NCBI GenBank assembly: GCA_022601215.1 | Contig: JAHZIZ010000315.1 | Location: forward strand, 1-19,148 | DNA from: Bacteroidota bacterium | GTDB lineage: Bacteria; Bacteroidota; Bacteroidia; Flavobacteriales; Flavobacteriaceae | Direction: 5' to 3' | DNA: 19,148 nt | In this document: one piece after another, positions 17,188 to 19,148 of the stretch | Layout: each line of letters opens with the position of its first letter | How positions within the stretch are numbered: position 1 is the first letter of the stretch | Made by a program: the position numbers and the translations under genes | Notes under the pieces: model-generated | What the model was told of the DNA's origin: nothing | Seen by the model: the letters and a program-made list of their open reading frames with translations, nothing else | Database searches by the model: none

Positions 17188-19148
17188 GCCCCCTTTTTTT
17201 TCGAAAAAATATACGATCCCTTTTCACTAGTACTGTGAAACGGGATTTGTTTTTTAAGACAGGTTTGTTTCCATCGCAATACATAACTTCTGTAGTTGCT
17301 GCCGTCAGCAATGATAAGTTTGGGTGCTATACTGTCTATGAGACGGTCAAGATGAAGTTTCGGGCTGTGAGTAAGTAGTACGACAGGGTTTTTTTCTGAA
17401 GCATAGATGCCAAGACTGTCAATGCGTATTATTTGTCGATCTTGAAATCGCAGAACATAAGGCGTTTTTTTCAAAGTAAAACTATGAATGCCCCTGCCAA
17501 CTCTAAAGTCTTTAATGGGGTAGGCGTGATATATATTTGACGTATCTGAAGTAAACACCGTTAAGTGTTGCTGGGATTGGTATCCCACAAGACTGCTTTT
17601 TTGTTTGTGAAAAATAATGAGCTCCTCTTTGGGTAGGGTTGTTTTTTCATGAATCCTATATAATAGAAATGCATTAAGGCTGCCTAAAACTATAATGACT
17701 CCCTTAAAGCTGGGATGTTTCCATAACGAGATAACAGCCATTATAACAACATAAGTTCCGATAAGCTGCACTCCCGAAAAGGAAATATCTTCAAAGAGAA
17801 AAGCTTCTTTTGATGCGACCCAATGTATAAATAGATTCAGTGCCTTAATAAGTTGGTTGTATATAATAGCTAGTAGGTCGGGTAGGGCATGGACGCTATT
17901 TAAAATTATAACGATAATACCAAAGCATAATAAGATACCCAAGAAAGGGAGTACTACGAGATTGGTGATAAAGAACAATCCTGGAAATTGATGGAAGTAA
18001 TAGATGCTCATCGGAGCAATGCCCACTTGAGCTGCTATCGTCACCGTGCTAATGCTCCATAATAATCTATCAAGTTTAAACCTTGGTGTATATAAGCTGT
18101 ATAATTTGGGCTGAATCCAAAGAATAAAGAAAACAGCCATATAGCTTAATTGAAAACCTACTTGAAATAACCAACTGGGTGCAATCAATAATAGCGTAAA
18201 GAATGACAAACAAAGCGTGTTTAAGCTGTTTGTGTGCCGATTAGTAAGTTCGGCTAGAGCAAAGAAAGAAAACATGGTCACAGCTCTTACTACAGAAGGC
18301 GATAGTCCCGCCAACAGTGCAAAACCCCATAGCAAAAGTACTATGATAATTGATTTTATGTATTTCCCTTTTTTTAGATAATTCAGGAATGAAAGAACTC
18401 TGCCTATAATGATGTATAAGATCCCTACATGTAGCCCTGAGACCGCTAGAATATGTAAGGCTCCGGCCGCCGCATAGTCACGATAATGTTGTTTGTCTAT
18501 TTCTTTTTTTTCACCTAGCAACAACGCTTGAATAATGGCTCGTTGCTCTTTTTCTATGGAAGTTCGTTTGAGGTCAGAAATAATTTTCGCTCTTATTTTT
18601 TCCGAGTACCCCTTGAGGCTTGAAATTTGAGTATCTACTAGGGTAAAAGCTTCAGGTTGGATGTTAAATTGATTAAAAACACCTGTTCGCTCTAAGTATT
18701 TCTTGTAATTAAATTGATGTGGGTTGCTAGGTGATGGTATCGCTTCAATTTGGGCCCTAGTAACAATTTGATCATCCACTTTTAGATTGCCCTTGTACTC
18801 ACCTTTAGCAATGCTTAAAAGTGCTTTGCCTTCGGAAGTTTTCTCGTTAGTTTGAATTACTTCGACTATGTATTTATGGGAATACTTGTTGGACTTCAAT
18901 ACTTCTTTTATTTGAAGTTTAAAGAAGCATGGTTGTTGTTTGATTTGATGGCTGTAGTGACAAGGTCTGTATTCAGGTTTTCTTAGGGTAAAGTTAGCGT
19001 AGCCTATCGAAAAGAAAATAACGTAGGTTATCAAGCCGAAAAAGATTCGTTGTTGCAGTTTGTAGCGTTCCCAGAGCCAAAAACAACTTAGTAGTCCGAG
19101 GCAGACAATGAGGACAAGTAGAAAAGGAAATGAAATGGGATTGAGATA
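17184..19148 (-). CDS. comEC: ComEC/Rec2 DNA-uptake channel protein, N-terminus beyond window
   Basis: Inner-membrane channel thought to carry single-stranded DNA into the cytoplasm during natural transformation. 654 residues are visible. The reading frame stays open to the right edge: before the in-frame TTG at 19034 it continues with YLNPISFPFLLVLIVC and WLWERYKLQQR, typical of the N-terminal helices. So the gene is cut by the window and does not start at 19034. Order: N-terminal helices; soluble DUF4131/OB-like region (KYLERTGVFNQFNI); ComEC core with ALLLGEKKEI and the signature HILAVSGLHVG (from visible residue ~232); several helices; and a C-terminal ~130-residue soluble part ending LLTHSPKLHLDRLI and ADGSNYRSYVLRWK. 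That part sits where other ComEC proteins have a metallo-beta-lactamase domain, but the H-x-H-x-D-H metal motif is not seen. The stop codon overlaps copy 2's stop by four bases. Confidence 0.92.
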   Translation of the reverse strand, partial: YLNPISFPFLLVLIVCLGLLSCFWLWERYKLQQRIFFGLITYVIFFSIGYANFTLRKPEYRPCHYSHQIKQQPCFFKLQIKEVLKSNKYSHKYIVEVIQTNEKTSEGKALLSIAKGEYKGNLKVDDQIVTRAQIEAIPSPSNPHQFNYKKYLERTGVFNQFNIQPEAFTLVDTQISSLKGYSEKIRAKIISDLKRTSIEKEQRAIIQALLLGEKKEIDKQHYRDYAAAGALHILAVSGLHVGILYIIIGRVLSFLNYLKKGKYIKSIIIVLLLWGFALLAGLSPSVVRAVTMFSFFALAELTNRHTNSLNTLCLSFFTLLLIAPSWLFQVGFQLSYMAVFFILWIQPKLYSLYTPRFKLDRLLWSISTVTIAAQVGIAPMSIYYFHQFPGLFFITNLVVLPFLGILLCFGIIVIILNSVHALPDLLAIIYNQLIKALNLFIHWVASKEAFLFEDISFSGVQLIGTYVVIMAVISLWKHPSFKGVIIVLGSLNAFLLYRIHEKTTLPKEELIIFHKQKSSLVGYQSQQHLTVFTSDTSNIYHAYPIKDFRVGRGIHSFTLKKTPYVLRFQDRQIIRIDSLGIYASEKNPVVLLTHSPKLHLDRLIDSIAPKLIIADGSNYRSYVLRWKQTCLKKQIPFHSTSEKGSYIFSKKKGA
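17216..17255 (+). terminator. Terminator of the thioredoxin pair, embedded in comEC
   Basis: Arms 17216-17227 atcccttttcac and 17235-17246 gtgaaacgggat pair at 11 of 12 positions around a 7-nt loop, followed by ttgtttttt. It lies wholly within comEC coding sequence on the other strand, 29 nt past the thioredoxin stop codon. It is oriented to stop plus-strand transcripts. Confidence 0.72.

Noticed and set aside
17184..19034. comEC starting at TTG 19034
   Set aside because: The same frame continues to the window edge with typical ComEC N-terminal residues, so the gene is simply cut by the window.
1..19148. CRISPR array, tRNA, rRNA, insertion sequence or phage genes
   Set aside because: No repeat-spacer pattern, cloverleaf, transposase or integrase was seen on either strand by eye.

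Overview
The window looks like the chromosome of a marine-type Flavobacteriaceae (Bacteroidota). Four things point there: a hybrid two-component system with a Reg_prop propeller and an AraC output domain; a secreted protein with a type IX secretion (T9SS, Por) C-terminal sorting domain; a mevalonate-pathway HMG-CoA reductase next to a GYDIA-motif GHMP kinase; and a promoter matching the Bacteroidota -7 box TAnnTTTG. DNA is AT-rich, genes are tightly packed, and there are no tRNAs, rRNAs, CRISPR arrays, insertion sequences or phage genes. It reads mostly as core chromosome, not a genomic island.

Layout. (1) 1-2340: a short leader, then a PpiD-like membrane-anchored periplasmic peptidyl-prolyl isomerase and a strong terminator. 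(2) 2369-8120: a 1278-residue hybrid two-component regulator with no SusC/SusD pair beside it. It is followed by two genes 2 nt apart: a secreted protein with three ~87-residue repeats plus a T9SS tail, and a SIMPL-like exported protein. A terminator sits in the convergent gap. (3) 8119-10342, minus strand: a two-gene mevalonate operon, HMG-CoA reductase then GYDIA GHMP kinase, driven by a good promoter in a 171-nt divergent gap. (4) 10514-16009, plus strand: a peptide-use module. A secreted dipeptidyl peptidase IV (TTG start) is followed by two different POT-family peptide transporters, with terminators after each transporter. (5) 16088-17187: two tandemly duplicated exported thioredoxin-like proteins. 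(6) 17184-19148, minus strand: ComEC/Rec2, whose N-terminus runs off the right edge. Its stop codon overlaps that of the second thioredoxin gene, and the thioredoxin operon's terminator lies inside comEC coding sequence.

Working together: DPP IV releases X-Pro/X-Ala dipeptides outside the inner membrane, and the two proton-coupled transporters import di/tripeptides. HMG-CoA reductase makes mevalonate, and the adjacent kinase is a candidate for a later phosphorylation step toward isoprenoids. The orphan hybrid regulator may control the repeat protein/SIMPL pair downstream. That link is inferred from adjacency only.

No clearly new defence or mobile system is visible. The items most worth a second look are the orphan regulator with its repeat protein and SIMPL pair, the GYDIA kinase's unproven substrate, and the terminator embedded in comEC. 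Several starts were moved from the longest open frame, and the reasons are given with each gene.
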